DNA of 6,486 nt. Origin: an uncultured Oceanospirillales bacterium. GTDB taxonomy: Bacteria; Pseudomonadota; Gammaproteobacteria; Pseudomonadales; Litorivicinaceae. Position numbers and translations under genes: made by a program. The DNA is taken from positions 1 to 6,486 of the forward strand of contig CAJXTO010000088.1 in assembly GCA_913061245.1 (NCBI GenBank), written 5' to 3'. Of the stretch, positions 1 through 6,013 are shown one piece after another (the stretch's first letter is position 1; each line of letters begins with the position of its first letter). The notes beneath the pieces are model-generated. The model did no database searches, was not told the DNA's origin, and saw nothing but the letters and a program-made list of their open reading frames with translations.

Positions 1-76
1 CCGGTAGCTCACACCGGGGTTTCAACGTCCGACAGGGGTCTCGTCGGAACAACGAATGAGGGAAAATCGTTGTCTT
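1..76 (-). ncRNA. Candidate sigmaE-dependent small RNA downstream of polA (Spot 42/ErsA position), 3' end cut by the window
   Basis: Reading the minus strand from about position 76 leftwards gives three hairpins in a row. Hairpin 1 pairs ACAACGA with TCGTTGT (49-55 with 67-73, 7 bp) around an 11-base loop, UUUUCCCUCAU in the RNA. Hairpin 2 pairs TCCGAC with GTCGGA (28-33 with 43-48, 6 bp) around the loop GAGACCCCU. Hairpin 3 pairs CCGGT with ACCGG (13-17 with 1-5); two further C residues (18-19) and an AAA (20-22) would pair with GG and UUU lying just outside the window, the form of a Rho-independent terminator. A sigmaE-type promoter precedes it. Known: enterics carry spf (Spot 42) next to polA, and Pseudomonas carries the AlgU-dependent sRNA ErsA at the equivalent locus. 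I infer a functional counterpart of ErsA; sequence homology is not shown. The predicted length of roughly 85-95 nt is shorter than ErsA. The 5' end is an estimate. Confidence 0.6.
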
Positions 77-82
77 ATATAT

Positions 83-109
83 TCAGACAGGCTGTATTTG
101 AAAAAGTTC
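83..109 (-). promoter_or_regulatory. SigmaE/AlgU (sigma22)-type promoter for the candidate sRNA
   Basis: On the minus strand GAACTT lies at 109-104 and TCTGA at 87-83, separated by exactly 16 bases. This matches the extracytoplasmic-stress sigma factor consensus (GAACTT, 16-17 bases, TCTGA) at every core position. The DNA upstream towards polA is very A/T-rich (about 110-130), as expected of an UP element. Transcription should begin about 5-8 bases past the -10, near 74-77, just before the first hairpin. A weaker sigma70-like -10, TATAAG at 79-74, also lies here with a poor -35, so housekeeping transcription is not excluded. Envelope-stress control is inferred from the motif. Confidence 0.6.
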
Positions 110-112
110 AAA
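97..112. repeat. Short A/T-rich inverted repeat after polA, overlapping the sRNA -35
   Basis: TTTGAA (97-102) and TTCAAA (107-112) are perfect inverted arms around a 4-base loop. The repeat lies 17 bases past the polA stop and covers the GAACTT -35 element. It could be a weak 3' end structure for the polA message or a site for a regulator, but the stem is weak and has no clear T-run, so it may simply reflect the composition here. Confidence 0.25.
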
Positions 113-128
113 AATATTTCAAATAAAT

Positions 129-2819
129 TTAATGCGCCTCAAACCAACTCTCACCACTTCCGATTTCAACGACTAACGGCACCCTCAGCTCAGCTGCTGC
201 CTCCATTTCTGTTCGAACGAGTAGGCGGGACGCTTCTAGATCTCGATCTCTAACTTCAAGCACCAATTCATCGTGTACTTGAAGCAACAGATTACAACCC
301 AAGTCAGCTGTGGCTAGCGCTTCATGAACTCTTAACATGGCGCGCTTAATTATGTCTGCCGCTGTTCCCTGCATTGGCGCATTAATCGCAGCCCGTTCAG
401 CCGCCTGTCGCACTGGCACTTGACGCGCGTGAATATCAGGAAGCGTGAGGCGTCGACCAAACACTGTTTCGACATAGCCTTTTTCATGAGCCATCGCACG
501 AGTCGAGTCCATGTAATGTCTCACCCCGGGATATCGCTCAAAATAACGATCAATGTATGCAGCAGCTTCTGCGCGCTCAATTCCAAGTTGTCGAGCAAGC
601 CCGAAAGCGCTCATGCCATAGATCAATCCAAAGTTGATGGCTTTCGCACGGCGACGTTGCTCATCCGTTACGAACATGGGCTCGAGATCAAATACCTCAG
701 CAGCAGTCGCTCGGTGAATATCATCTCCGCGAGCAAACGCATCAACCAAACTTTTATCACCGGACAAATGCGCCATGATCCGTAATTCAATCTGAGAATA
801 ATCGGCAGCCATAACAGACCACCCCTCTGGAGCAATAAACGCCTTCCGGATACGCCGTCCCTCGTCGGTTCTTATTGGAATATTTTGTAAATTCGGATCC
901 GATGATGACAATCGGCCTGTGGATGTCACAGCCTGATGAAAAGAGGTGTGAACACGTCCATCTGCCGGATCACAATCCTCAGGTAACTTATCTGTGTAGG
1001 TTCCCTTCAGTTTCGACAAACTCCGATGCTCAATGAGTAATTTAGGCAACGGGTAATCAAGCGCTAACTCCTGAAGCACCTCCTCATTCGTAGAAGGCGC
1101 TCCTTTTGGCGTCTTTTTCAGCACAGGCAGTTTAAGTTCATCAAATAAGATTTCCTGCAGTTGTTTAGGACTAGCCAAATTAAAAGGTCGTCCAGCGAGG
1201 CTCTGAGCCTCTGACTCTAATTCTTCAAGCCTTGCACCAAGCGACTCCGATTGCGATTTCAATATCGCGCCATCAAGTAATGCACCGTGATTCTCCATCT
1301 CACGAAGCACAAGCATCACTGGGAGCTCTAAATCTTGGTAAATAGCCTGCAACGAGGGCTCGCTTTCCAGTCTGCTCTTGAATTGGCTAAACAATCGTAA
1401 AGTGACATCAGCATCTTCCGACGCGTAGTCAGACGCTTGCTCGAGCGGTACCTCAGCGAATCCAATTTGTTTGGCGCCCTTACCACATATGTCTTCATAG
1501 GAGATGGTATTCAGACCCAAAATGCGTTGAGCCAATGAATCCATATCATGACGCCCGCCTGCCGCATCCAACACATAACTCATTAACATTGTGTCAGCGA
1601 GCGCACATCGTGGAATCAAGCCAACCGTCTCTAAAACCGTTAAGTCGTATTTCAGGTTATGGCCGACCATCGTCAAAGTCGGATCTGATAGGAGACTCGA
1701 TAGTTGGTTCAGCACGAGCGTCATATCAAGTTGCTCGCCGCTAAGGTGTGCGAGAGGGATATAACATGCTTGCCCGTCTGCATAGGCCAATGAAATCCCA
1801 ACGAGTTCCGCATGCCGAGCCACTAGCGAAGTTGTCTCTGTATCGAGTGCAAATGTACGAGCTTCTCGGCACTGAGACAGCCACAATTCGAGCCGATCGG
1901 GAGTCGTTACAAGCTCATACTGCGTCTCAACCGCTGCGGGAACCTCAACTGTTGTCTGATTCGATACCTGTGGGCGTGAGAGTTGTTTTAAAAATTGATT
2001 AAGTTCGAGCTCCGTATAAAGCTCTGTCAGCTTTTCTACGTCCGGGCCTGAGCGAGATAATTCATCGAGCCCAACTTCTAACTCGCAATCAGTTTTAATA
2101 GTGACCAATGCCTTAGATAAGGGTAGAACATGCATGTGCTCCCGAAAGGTCTCACCAATTTTGCCGCCAATATCATTCGCGCTCGCGACAACTCCATCGA
2201 GAGTTCCATAGGCGTTCAACCATTTCGCTGCCGTCTTCGGACCACACTTCGGTATACCCGGCACGTTATCGACACTATCCCCAGTCAACGCAAGGAAATC
2301 GATAATTCGCTCAGGTGGAACTCCAAATTTTTCTTCCACTCCGGCAGGTGTCAGAGTCGTGTCGCTCATGGTGTTAACGAGCGTTACTTTGTCTGTCACA
2401 AGTTGTGCTAAGTCTTTATCGCCTGTCGAAATCAGAACGGACTCTCCAACAGCTTCAGCCTGCTTCGCGAGAGTGCCGATTACGTCGTCAGCTTCGACAC
2501 CAGGCACCGCAAGCAATGGAAATCCCAACGCTTTGATAATCGCATGTAGCGGCTCGATCTGCTCACGAAGCTCATCAGGCATTTTTTCCCGATTGGCTTT
2601 GTATTGATCGTACATATCGTCACGAAAAGTTTTACCTGACGCGTCAAACACGACAACCATCCGCTCAGCACCAGTGGAATCTGCGAGCTTATTCAGCATC
2701 GAGATCACACCACGTATTGCACCGACTGGTTGGCCGGTACTTGTTGTCAGTGGTGGTAGTGCATGGAAGGCACGGTATAGGTAAGAGGACCCATCAACTA
2801 AAACCAAAGGTGCAGGCAT
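129..2819 (-). CDS. polA: DNA polymerase I (5' nuclease, proofreading exonuclease and polymerase)
   Basis: Cytoplasmic repair polymerase that removes RNA primers and fills gaps. The 896 residues compare with 928 in E. coli. The 5' nuclease domain (about 1-290) has D9, GVEADDVIGTLA (107-118), TGDKDL (132-137) and the helix-hairpin-helix TGDSVDNVPGIPKCGPKTA (179-197). The 3'-5' exonuclease (about 300-490) keeps all four metal ligands: D326 and E328 in DTETTS, D392 in NLKYD, and D469 in Y465-x3-D469, so proofreading should be active. The polymerase domain has motif A DYSQIELR (673-680), the O helix with R722, K726, F730 and Y734, and motif C QVHDELVLEV (H849-D850-E851). F730 corresponds to E. 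coli F762. The start is set by GGGAG (2825-2829) five bases before ATG. It is divergent from thrB; the only promoter hint is a TATTAT at 2864-2859, without a convincing -35. The stop is TAA at 131-129. Confidence 0.98.
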   Translation of the reverse strand: MPAPLVLVDGSSYLYRAFHALPPLTTSTGQPVGAIRGVISMLNKLADSTGAERMVVVFDASGKTFRDDMYDQYKANREKMPDELREQIEPLHAIIKALGFPLLAVPGVEADDVIGTLAKQAEAVGESVLISTGDKDLAQLVTDKVTLVNTMSDTTLTPAGVEEKFGVPPERIIDFLALTGDSVDNVPGIPKCGPKTAAKWLNAYGTLDGVVASANDIGGKIGETFREHMHVLPLSKALVTIKTDCELEVGLDELSRSGPDVEKLTELYTELELNQFLKQLSRPQVSNQTTVEVPAAVETQYELVTTPDRLELWLSQCREARTFALDTETTSLVARHAELVGISLAYADGQACYIPLAHLSGEQLDMTLVLNQLSSLLSDPTLTMVGHNLKYDLTVLETVGLIPRCALADTMLMSYVLDAAGGRHDMDSLAQRILGLNTISYEDICGKGAKQIGFAEVPLEQASDYASEDADVTLRLFSQFKSRLESEPSLQAIYQDLELPVMLVLREMENHGALLDGAILKSQSESLGARLEELESEAQSLAGRPFNLASPKQLQEILFDELKLPVLKKTPKGAPSTNEEVLQELALDYPLPKLLIEHRSLSKLKGTYTDKLPEDCDPADGRVHTSFHQAVTSTGRLSSSDPNLQNIPIRTDEGRRIRKAFIAPEGWSVMAADYSQIELRIMAHLSGDKSLVDAFARGDDIHRATAAEVFDLEPMFVTDEQRRRAKAINFGLIYGMSAFGLARQLGIERAEAAAYIDRYFERYPGVRHYMDSTRAMAHEKGYVETVFGRRLTLPDIHARQVPVRQAAERAAINAPMQGTAADIIKRAMLRVHEALATADLGCNLLLQVHDELVLEVRDRDLEASRLLVRTEMEAAAELRVPLVVEIGSGESWFEAH

Positions 2820-2836
2820 TCAAGCTCCCGAGAGTG

Positions 2837-2865
2837 TTGCTTTTGTATCTGTCGATGCATAATAC
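2837..2865 (+). promoter_or_regulatory. Possible sigma70 promoter of thrB in the divergent polA-thrB region
   Basis: TTGCTT (2837-2842) and TAATAC (2860-2865) are separated by 17 bases; the overlapping CATAAT (2858-2863) is a better -10 but has a shorter spacer. Initiation would fall near 2870, giving a leader of under 20 bases. The opposite strand of the same A/T patch reads TATTAT and could be the polA -10, so the two promoters may overlap. The match is weak and supported mainly by position in the 68-base gap between the two starts. Confidence 0.35.
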
Positions 2866-2876
2866 CGCGCTTGGAC

Positions 2877-2880
2877 AGGA
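2877..2880 (+). promoter_or_regulatory. Ribosome binding site that fixes the thrB start
   Basis: AGGA lies seven bases before the ATG at 2888. The frame stays open upstream to an ATG at 2717 inside polA, so this site, and the match of the following residues to the ThrB N-terminus, decide the start. Confidence 0.7.
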
Positions 2881-2887
2881 CGCGGCG

Positions 2888-3853
2888 ATGAGTGTTTACA
2901 CAGAATTAAACCTGCAGGAAATGCAGGATTTCACCAAACAGTTTGATTTCGGTGAGTTGAAAAGCTTTCAGGGAGTGGAGGCTGGTGTTGAAAACACCAC
3001 GTATTTCGTTTCATTTGATCACGCAGAAACTGTTCTTCAAATTTTTGAAGAACAGGGATTTGATGAAATCCCGTTCTTCATCGAGCTCAATCGCCGACTG
3101 TCAGAAGATCAGGTTCCTGTCGCAACACCTATCGCCAATCAATCCGGCGAACGACTGTTTACGATCAAAGGAAAGCCAGCAGCTTTATTCCAACGAATTC
3201 ATGGATCAACACTTTCCCCGATCTCTGTCGACGCATGCAAACAAATGGGTGAAGCTCTCGGGAAAATGCATGCCGCAACTCGAACATATCATGATCTAAA
3301 ACGCGAAAATCACCGCTGGAATAACTGGTGGGAAAGTAATGTTGATCGGGTCATTGACTTGGTTCCAGAGGATCATCAAACCACTTTGAGAGACCAGGTC
3401 GCTCGCTCAAAAGAGTTTGTCGAAACCACAGCCTCACTTCCCAAAGGCATTATTCATGGTGATCTATTTTGCGACAACGCGTTATTTCATGATGGTAGAT
3501 TGGCTGGAATCATCGATTTTTATAACGCGTGTGATGGCTGCCTACTATTTGATCTAGCCGTCACAATCAATGATTGGTGCTCCTTACCAACGGGACGGCT
3601 TGATGCAGATAAAACTGCTGCACTCGTTAGTGGTTACAATATTTTTAGACCTCTCACGAGCGAAGAAGTCACCCAATGGCCACAAGCTGTTGAGACAGCC
3701 GCGCTGAGGTTTTGGATGCTCCGCCTGGTCGCTTTAGCTAGAAAACGTGAAGGTGGTCCACAAGCGCCACCGCATGTAAAAGATCCTAATGACTTTTTAG
3801 ACATCTTGGTTGCTCGACGCGCTGATCCTCAATGCGATCTCATATCGGGCTAA
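2888..3853 (+). CDS. thrB: Homoserine kinase, APH-fold type
   Basis: Phosphorylates homoserine with ATP to O-phosphohomoserine, the penultimate step of threonine synthesis, in the cytoplasm. The 321 residues match the usual size of the Pseudomonas-type enzyme (about 316), which belongs to the aminoglycoside phosphotransferase superfamily rather than the GHMP kinases. Visible landmarks are the N-terminal MSVYT, the nucleotide-loop segment GVEAGVENTTYFVSF (29-43), PFFIELNRRL (62-71), GKPAALFQRI (95-104), LGKMHAAT (124-131), the catalytic loop IHGDLFCDN (189-197, D192 and N197) and the metal-binding IIDFYNACDG (208-217, D210), followed by DLAVTINDWCS (222-232) and a C-terminal RFWMLRLVAL (274-283). 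An upstream in-frame extension to 2717 would lie inside polA and lacks family similarity. The last 22 bases overlap the following transporter gene, so the two are probably cotranscribed. No threonine/isoleucine leader peptide or attenuator is visible before it. Confidence 0.95.
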   Translation: MSVYTELNLQEMQDFTKQFDFGELKSFQGVEAGVENTTYFVSFDHAETVLQIFEEQGFDEIPFFIELNRRLSEDQVPVATPIANQSGERLFTIKGKPAALFQRIHGSTLSPISVDACKQMGEALGKMHAATRTYHDLKRENHRWNNWWESNVDRVIDLVPEDHQTTLRDQVARSKEFVETTASLPKGIIHGDLFCDNALFHDGRLAGIIDFYNACDGCLLFDLAVTINDWCSLPTGRLDADKTAALVSGYNIFRPLTSEEVTQWPQAVETAALRFWMLRLVALARKREGGPQAPPHVKDPNDFLDILVARRADPQCDLISG

Positions 3854-5175
3854 AGCCTGTCACTCGGCTGTGGCATCTGGCCTGGCCTCTGATCATCGCC
3901 AATATCGCCACACCACTTCTGGGACTCGCGGATGCCGCAATTGCAGGGCATCTTGATCAGGCTTATTACCTAGCAGCCGTCACTGTTGGTGCCGAGCTAC
4001 TTGTTATCTTTTTTGGCACATTTTCTTTTTTGCGGATGGGAACAACTGGGCTTGTCGCACAAGCTGTTGGATCAGATGACCAGGCCCATTCTTTCCGAAT
4101 TGTCGCTAATGCTGTTTTACTCGCTTTAGGAATCGGCTCGCTGCTTTTAGTTGCAGGGGCGCAAGCGATTGATCCTTTATTGGAGTTCGCAAAGCCCACT
4201 GCAGAAATGACTGACCCTCTTCAAGAATATCTAGAGGTTCGGCTATGGGGAGCGCCTGCTAACTTAACGCTGATCGCTTTGACAGGCTGGTTTATTGGGC
4301 AAGGGCTGACCCGGATCGCTCTCTATCTCTCTGTTGGCATCAACATCCTAAATATTGTGTGTAACTACCTGCTCGCAATAGAGCTGCAATTGAATAGTTA
4401 TGGAATTGCTCTTGGCACGGTCATCTCTGAATATGCAGGGGTGGCGATTGCCGGATATATTCTCTGGAAAAAATTTACGCGCAGCAACATTGTTATTGAT
4501 TCGATTCAAGCATCTGGGCTTTGGTTACGGCTAGTCAAAATCAATACACCTCTGATGCTTCGCACCATCTTGTTACACAGTGTTTTTGTAACATTATCTG
4601 TATTCGCGGCTCGACTCGGCGTAGAAGAAGCTGCTGCAATTGGGCTGATTTTGGTCCTGCTTGCAACAGCCGCCTATGCATTGGACGGGTTTGCCTATGC
4701 ATCAGAGATTGAGGCTGGCCAAGCCCTTGGAGAACGCAGATTTAAACGGTTCACAGACAGCCTGTGGGCCGGAGCCATTCTTTCCGTCGCCTCAACAACA
4801 GTGATCGTTGTCTTTGCAAATTTGTTCCACAGCCAACTCTTCCATGCACTGACAGATTTCCAAAATGTGGTAACTGAAGCCAATGCTTTGATGACTTGGT
4901 TTACGTGGATCCTTTTTGCTCTTTGCTGGTCGTACTGGCTGGATGGCGTATTTATTGGCTTAACAAAAACTCTCGATATGTGCATTGCTATGTGTCTTGC
5001 GACAATATTCGGATGGATTGGAAGTCTATGGCTTATCGGGACACAGACACTTGATCAGTTGATGGCTGCATTTCTTATTTTTTCGATTGTTCGAACCATC
5101 TCTTTAGGGTCCCGTTTACCGGCAATCATCGAGGAAATTAAGAGTCTTTCGGTCCTGACGCATCCAAAATCCTAA
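3832..5175 (+). CDS. MATE family efflux transporter, DinF-type
   Basis: Inner-membrane cation-coupled antiporter for organic cations or metabolites; the substrate cannot be told from sequence. The 447 residues hold about twelve hydrophobic segments (roughly 15-37, 46-66, 90-112, 132-155, 163-183, 190-212, 236-260, 266-286, 312-334, 352-374, 383-403, 408-425), the MATE arrangement of two six-helix halves. The N-terminus resembles DinF closely: LWHLAWPLIIANIATPLLGL, then DAAIAGHLD (34-42) and FLRMGTTGLVAQAVG (66-80), plus DGFAYASEIEAGQALG (285-300) in the second half. The ATG at 3832 lies within the end of thrB, giving a 22-base overlap, with no good Shine-Dalgarno sequence before it, so translation may depend on coupling to thrB. 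There is no lexA neighbour and no LexA box, unlike the SOS-controlled E. coli dinF. The 3' end overlaps the convergent zinc ribbon gene by 38 bases. Confidence 0.9.
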   Translation: MRSHIGLKPVTRLWHLAWPLIIANIATPLLGLADAAIAGHLDQAYYLAAVTVGAELLVIFFGTFSFLRMGTTGLVAQAVGSDDQAHSFRIVANAVLLALGIGSLLLVAGAQAIDPLLEFAKPTAEMTDPLQEYLEVRLWGAPANLTLIALTGWFIGQGLTRIALYLSVGINILNIVCNYLLAIELQLNSYGIALGTVISEYAGVAIAGYILWKKFTRSNIVIDSIQASGLWLRLVKINTPLMLRTILLHSVFVTLSVFAARLGVEEAAAIGLILVLLATAAYALDGFAYASEIEAGQALGERRFKRFTDSLWAGAILSVASTTVIVVFANLFHSQLFHALTDFQNVVTEANALMTWFTWILFALCWSYWLDGVFIGLTKTLDMCIAMCLATIFGWIGSLWLIGTQTLDQLMAAFLIFSIVRTISLGSRLPAIIEEIKSLSVLTHPKS

Positions 5176-5392
5176 CGGGTTTCACATCTTCATCGAACAC
5201 TGGATCGGTGTAATTCACACGTGTGACCAATTCCGATTGATCAGGAGTCTCAAGGGCAATGACATCTTGATGGCCGCATGAAACACACTCACGACGCATT
5301 ACTTTTTCAGCTTCATCCTCCCAAGCCCTTACCTTGTCCTGTGCTCCACACTGCTGACAAACAGCTCCAGCAATAAAACGTTTAATTGGCAT
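5138..5392 (-). CDS. yheV: YheV-family small zinc ribbon protein
   Basis: A cytoplasmic protein of 84 residues starting MPIKRFIAGAVCQQCGAQD, close to the start of E. coli YheV (which begins with the same KRFIAGA and a CxxC). Two cysteine pairs, C12-x2-C15 and C36-x2-C39 (CVSCGH), should bind one zinc ion as a zinc ribbon; a conserved W24 lies between them. The acidic tail (about 47-84) is longer than in E. coli YheV and has no recognised motif. The family's function is unknown and no reaction is assigned here. The ATG at 5392 is preferred over an in-frame ATG at 5443 because of a TGGAG Shine-Dalgarno site and because family similarity begins exactly there. It is divergent from the gamma carbonic anhydrase gene, and its last 38 bases are antisense to the end of the MATE gene. 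Confidence 0.85.
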   Translation of the reverse strand: MPIKRFIAGAVCQQCGAQDKVRAWEDEAEKVMRRECVSCGHQDVIALETPDQSELVTRVNYTDPVFDEDVKPVRILDASGPKDS

Positions 5393-5394
5393 GA

Positions 5395-5424
5395 TTGACT
5401 CCAAGGCTCTTTCAGAAATAGTGT
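5395..5424 (+). promoter_or_regulatory. Possible sigma70 promoter of the gamma carbonic anhydrase gene
   Basis: TTGACT (5395-5400) is a five-of-six -35 match. The best -10 is poor: TAGTGT (5419-5424) after 18 bases. The site overlaps the yheV ribosome binding region on the other strand, so divergent transcription from the 61-base gap would be mutually constrained. Confidence 0.3.
5399..5403 (-). promoter_or_regulatory. Ribosome binding site that fixes the yheV start
   Basis: TGGAG on the minus strand ends six bases before the ATG at 5392. It supports the 84-residue form over the 101-residue form beginning at 5443, whose extra residues show no family similarity. Confidence 0.65.
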
Positions 5425-5443
5425 GGGGCTTTCGGTGCATCAC

Positions 5444-5448
5444 AAGGA
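5444..5448 (+). promoter_or_regulatory. Ribosome binding site that fixes the gamma carbonic anhydrase start
   Basis: AAGGA lies five bases before the ATG at 5454. The frame is open back to an ATG at 5391, but those 21 extra residues overlap the yheV start and resemble nothing in the family. Confidence 0.7.
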
Positions 5449-5453
5449 TAATT

Positions 5454-5990
5454 ATGACTATTCGCGCATATGATAACCAACACCCCGAAATCGATGAATC
5501 TGCATGGGTCGATCCATCAGCAGTCGTCGCTGGAAGAGTCTCTTTAGGGCGCGACGTCTCAGTCTGGCCTCAGGCAGTGATTCGCGGCGATGTGAATTCC
5601 ATCACTGTTGGCGCACAGACCAATGTTCAGGATGGTGCTGTCCTGCACTGTACTCACGATGGACCTTACACCCCTGGTGGGAAGTCTCTTCAAATTGGAG
5701 AACGTGTGACAATAGGACACCAAGCGTGTTTGCACGGATGCACAATAGGTAACGAAGTACTTATCGGAATTGGAGCAACTGTTCTTGACGGAGCGACTGT
5801 TGAAGACCAAGTGATGATTGGTGCGGGCAGTCTAGTACCGCCAGGAAAAACGCTTGAGTCTGGACACCTCTACGTCGGCTCACCCGTCAAAATGGCAAGA
5901 CCATTGAAAGATAGTGAGAAAGAGTTTCTCAAATACTCAGCAACGCACTACACCAAGCTCGCCAATAAGCATAAAGAGGTAACGGGCTAA
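5454..5990 (+). CDS. Gamma carbonic anhydrase family protein (YrdA-like)
   Basis: A left-handed beta-helix protein of 178 residues (E. coli YrdA has 184), expected to form a cytoplasmic trimer with metal sites between subunits. Hexapeptide repeats run from about residue 13 to 145. The metal ligands of the archaeal enzyme Cam are all present: H65 (LHCTHD), H89 and H94 (IGHQACLHGC). The supporting residues R44 and D46 (IRGD) and Q59 and D60 (NVQD) are also kept. The Cam acidic loop with its proton-shuttle glutamates is absent, as is usual in YrdA-like members, so carbonic anhydrase activity is possible but not assured. The second half (GATVLDGATVEDQVMIGAGSLV, then YVGSPVKMARPL) is strongly YrdA-like; the C-terminal helix follows at about 150-175. 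The gene is monocistronic by layout, and its TAA stop lies inside the purE stop region and a terminator hairpin. Confidence 0.92.
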   Translation: MTIRAYDNQHPEIDESAWVDPSAVVAGRVSLGRDVSVWPQAVIRGDVNSITVGAQTNVQDGAVLHCTHDGPYTPGGKSLQIGERVTIGHQACLHGCTIGNEVLIGIGATVLDGATVEDQVMIGAGSLVPPGKTLESGHLYVGSPVKMARPLKDSEKEFLKYSATHYTKLANKHKEVTG

Positions 5991-6013
5991 CTCGAAGCCC
6001 GTTCAACTTTTTT
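5981..6013 (+). terminator. Rho-independent terminator over the overlapping stop codons
   Basis: AACGGGCT (5981-5988) pairs perfectly with AGCCCGTT (5996-6003), an 8-bp stem with a 7-base loop, followed by CAAC and six T residues (6008-6013). It ends the plus-strand gamma carbonic anhydrase transcript. Stem, loop and T-run all lie over the stop and last codons of the opposing purE gene. On the minus strand the same hairpin is followed only by a weak CTCTTTAT, so purE termination here is less certain. Confidence 0.7.

Noticed and set aside
87..95. Near-palindrome ACAGGCTGT within the sRNA promoter spacer
   Set aside because: It is short and does not match a known operator; the half sites are in the opposite order to a LexA box. 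Chance is sufficient.
56..253. Plus-strand open frame of 65 codons reaching into the end of polA
   Set aside because: It runs across the candidate sRNA and promoter and then antisense to polA, with low-complexity composition and no recognisable domain or ribosome binding site.
420..785. Plus-strand open frame of 121 codons, and similar frames at 1535-1744, 1748-2002, 2130-2411 and 2359-2607
   Set aside because: All are antisense to polA polymerase or nuclease motifs that are clearly under protein constraint; none shows a domain or start signal of its own.
2849..2878. CTGT and ACAG half sites resembling a LexA box between polA and thrB
   Set aside because: The half sites are 22 bases apart instead of the 8 needed for a LexA box, so SOS control is not supported.
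2717..2887. N-terminal extension of thrB by 57 residues to the ATG at 2717
   Set aside because: It is antisense to the conserved 5' end of polA, has no family similarity, and a good AGGA site precedes the ATG at 2888 where the ThrB N-terminus begins.
4695..4985. Minus-strand open frame antisense to the MATE gene, and another at 3966-4199
   Set aside because: They mirror the transmembrane coding sequence and show no recognisable protein features.
5167..5182. Possible terminator hairpin AAATCC with GGGTTT at the MATE gene stop
   Set aside because: The stem is only six pairs including one G-T wobble, and no T-run follows on either strand.
5559..5810. Minus-strand open frame antisense to the gamma carbonic anhydrase gene
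   Set aside because: It lies fully inside the hexapeptide-repeat coding region, whose protein match is unambiguous.
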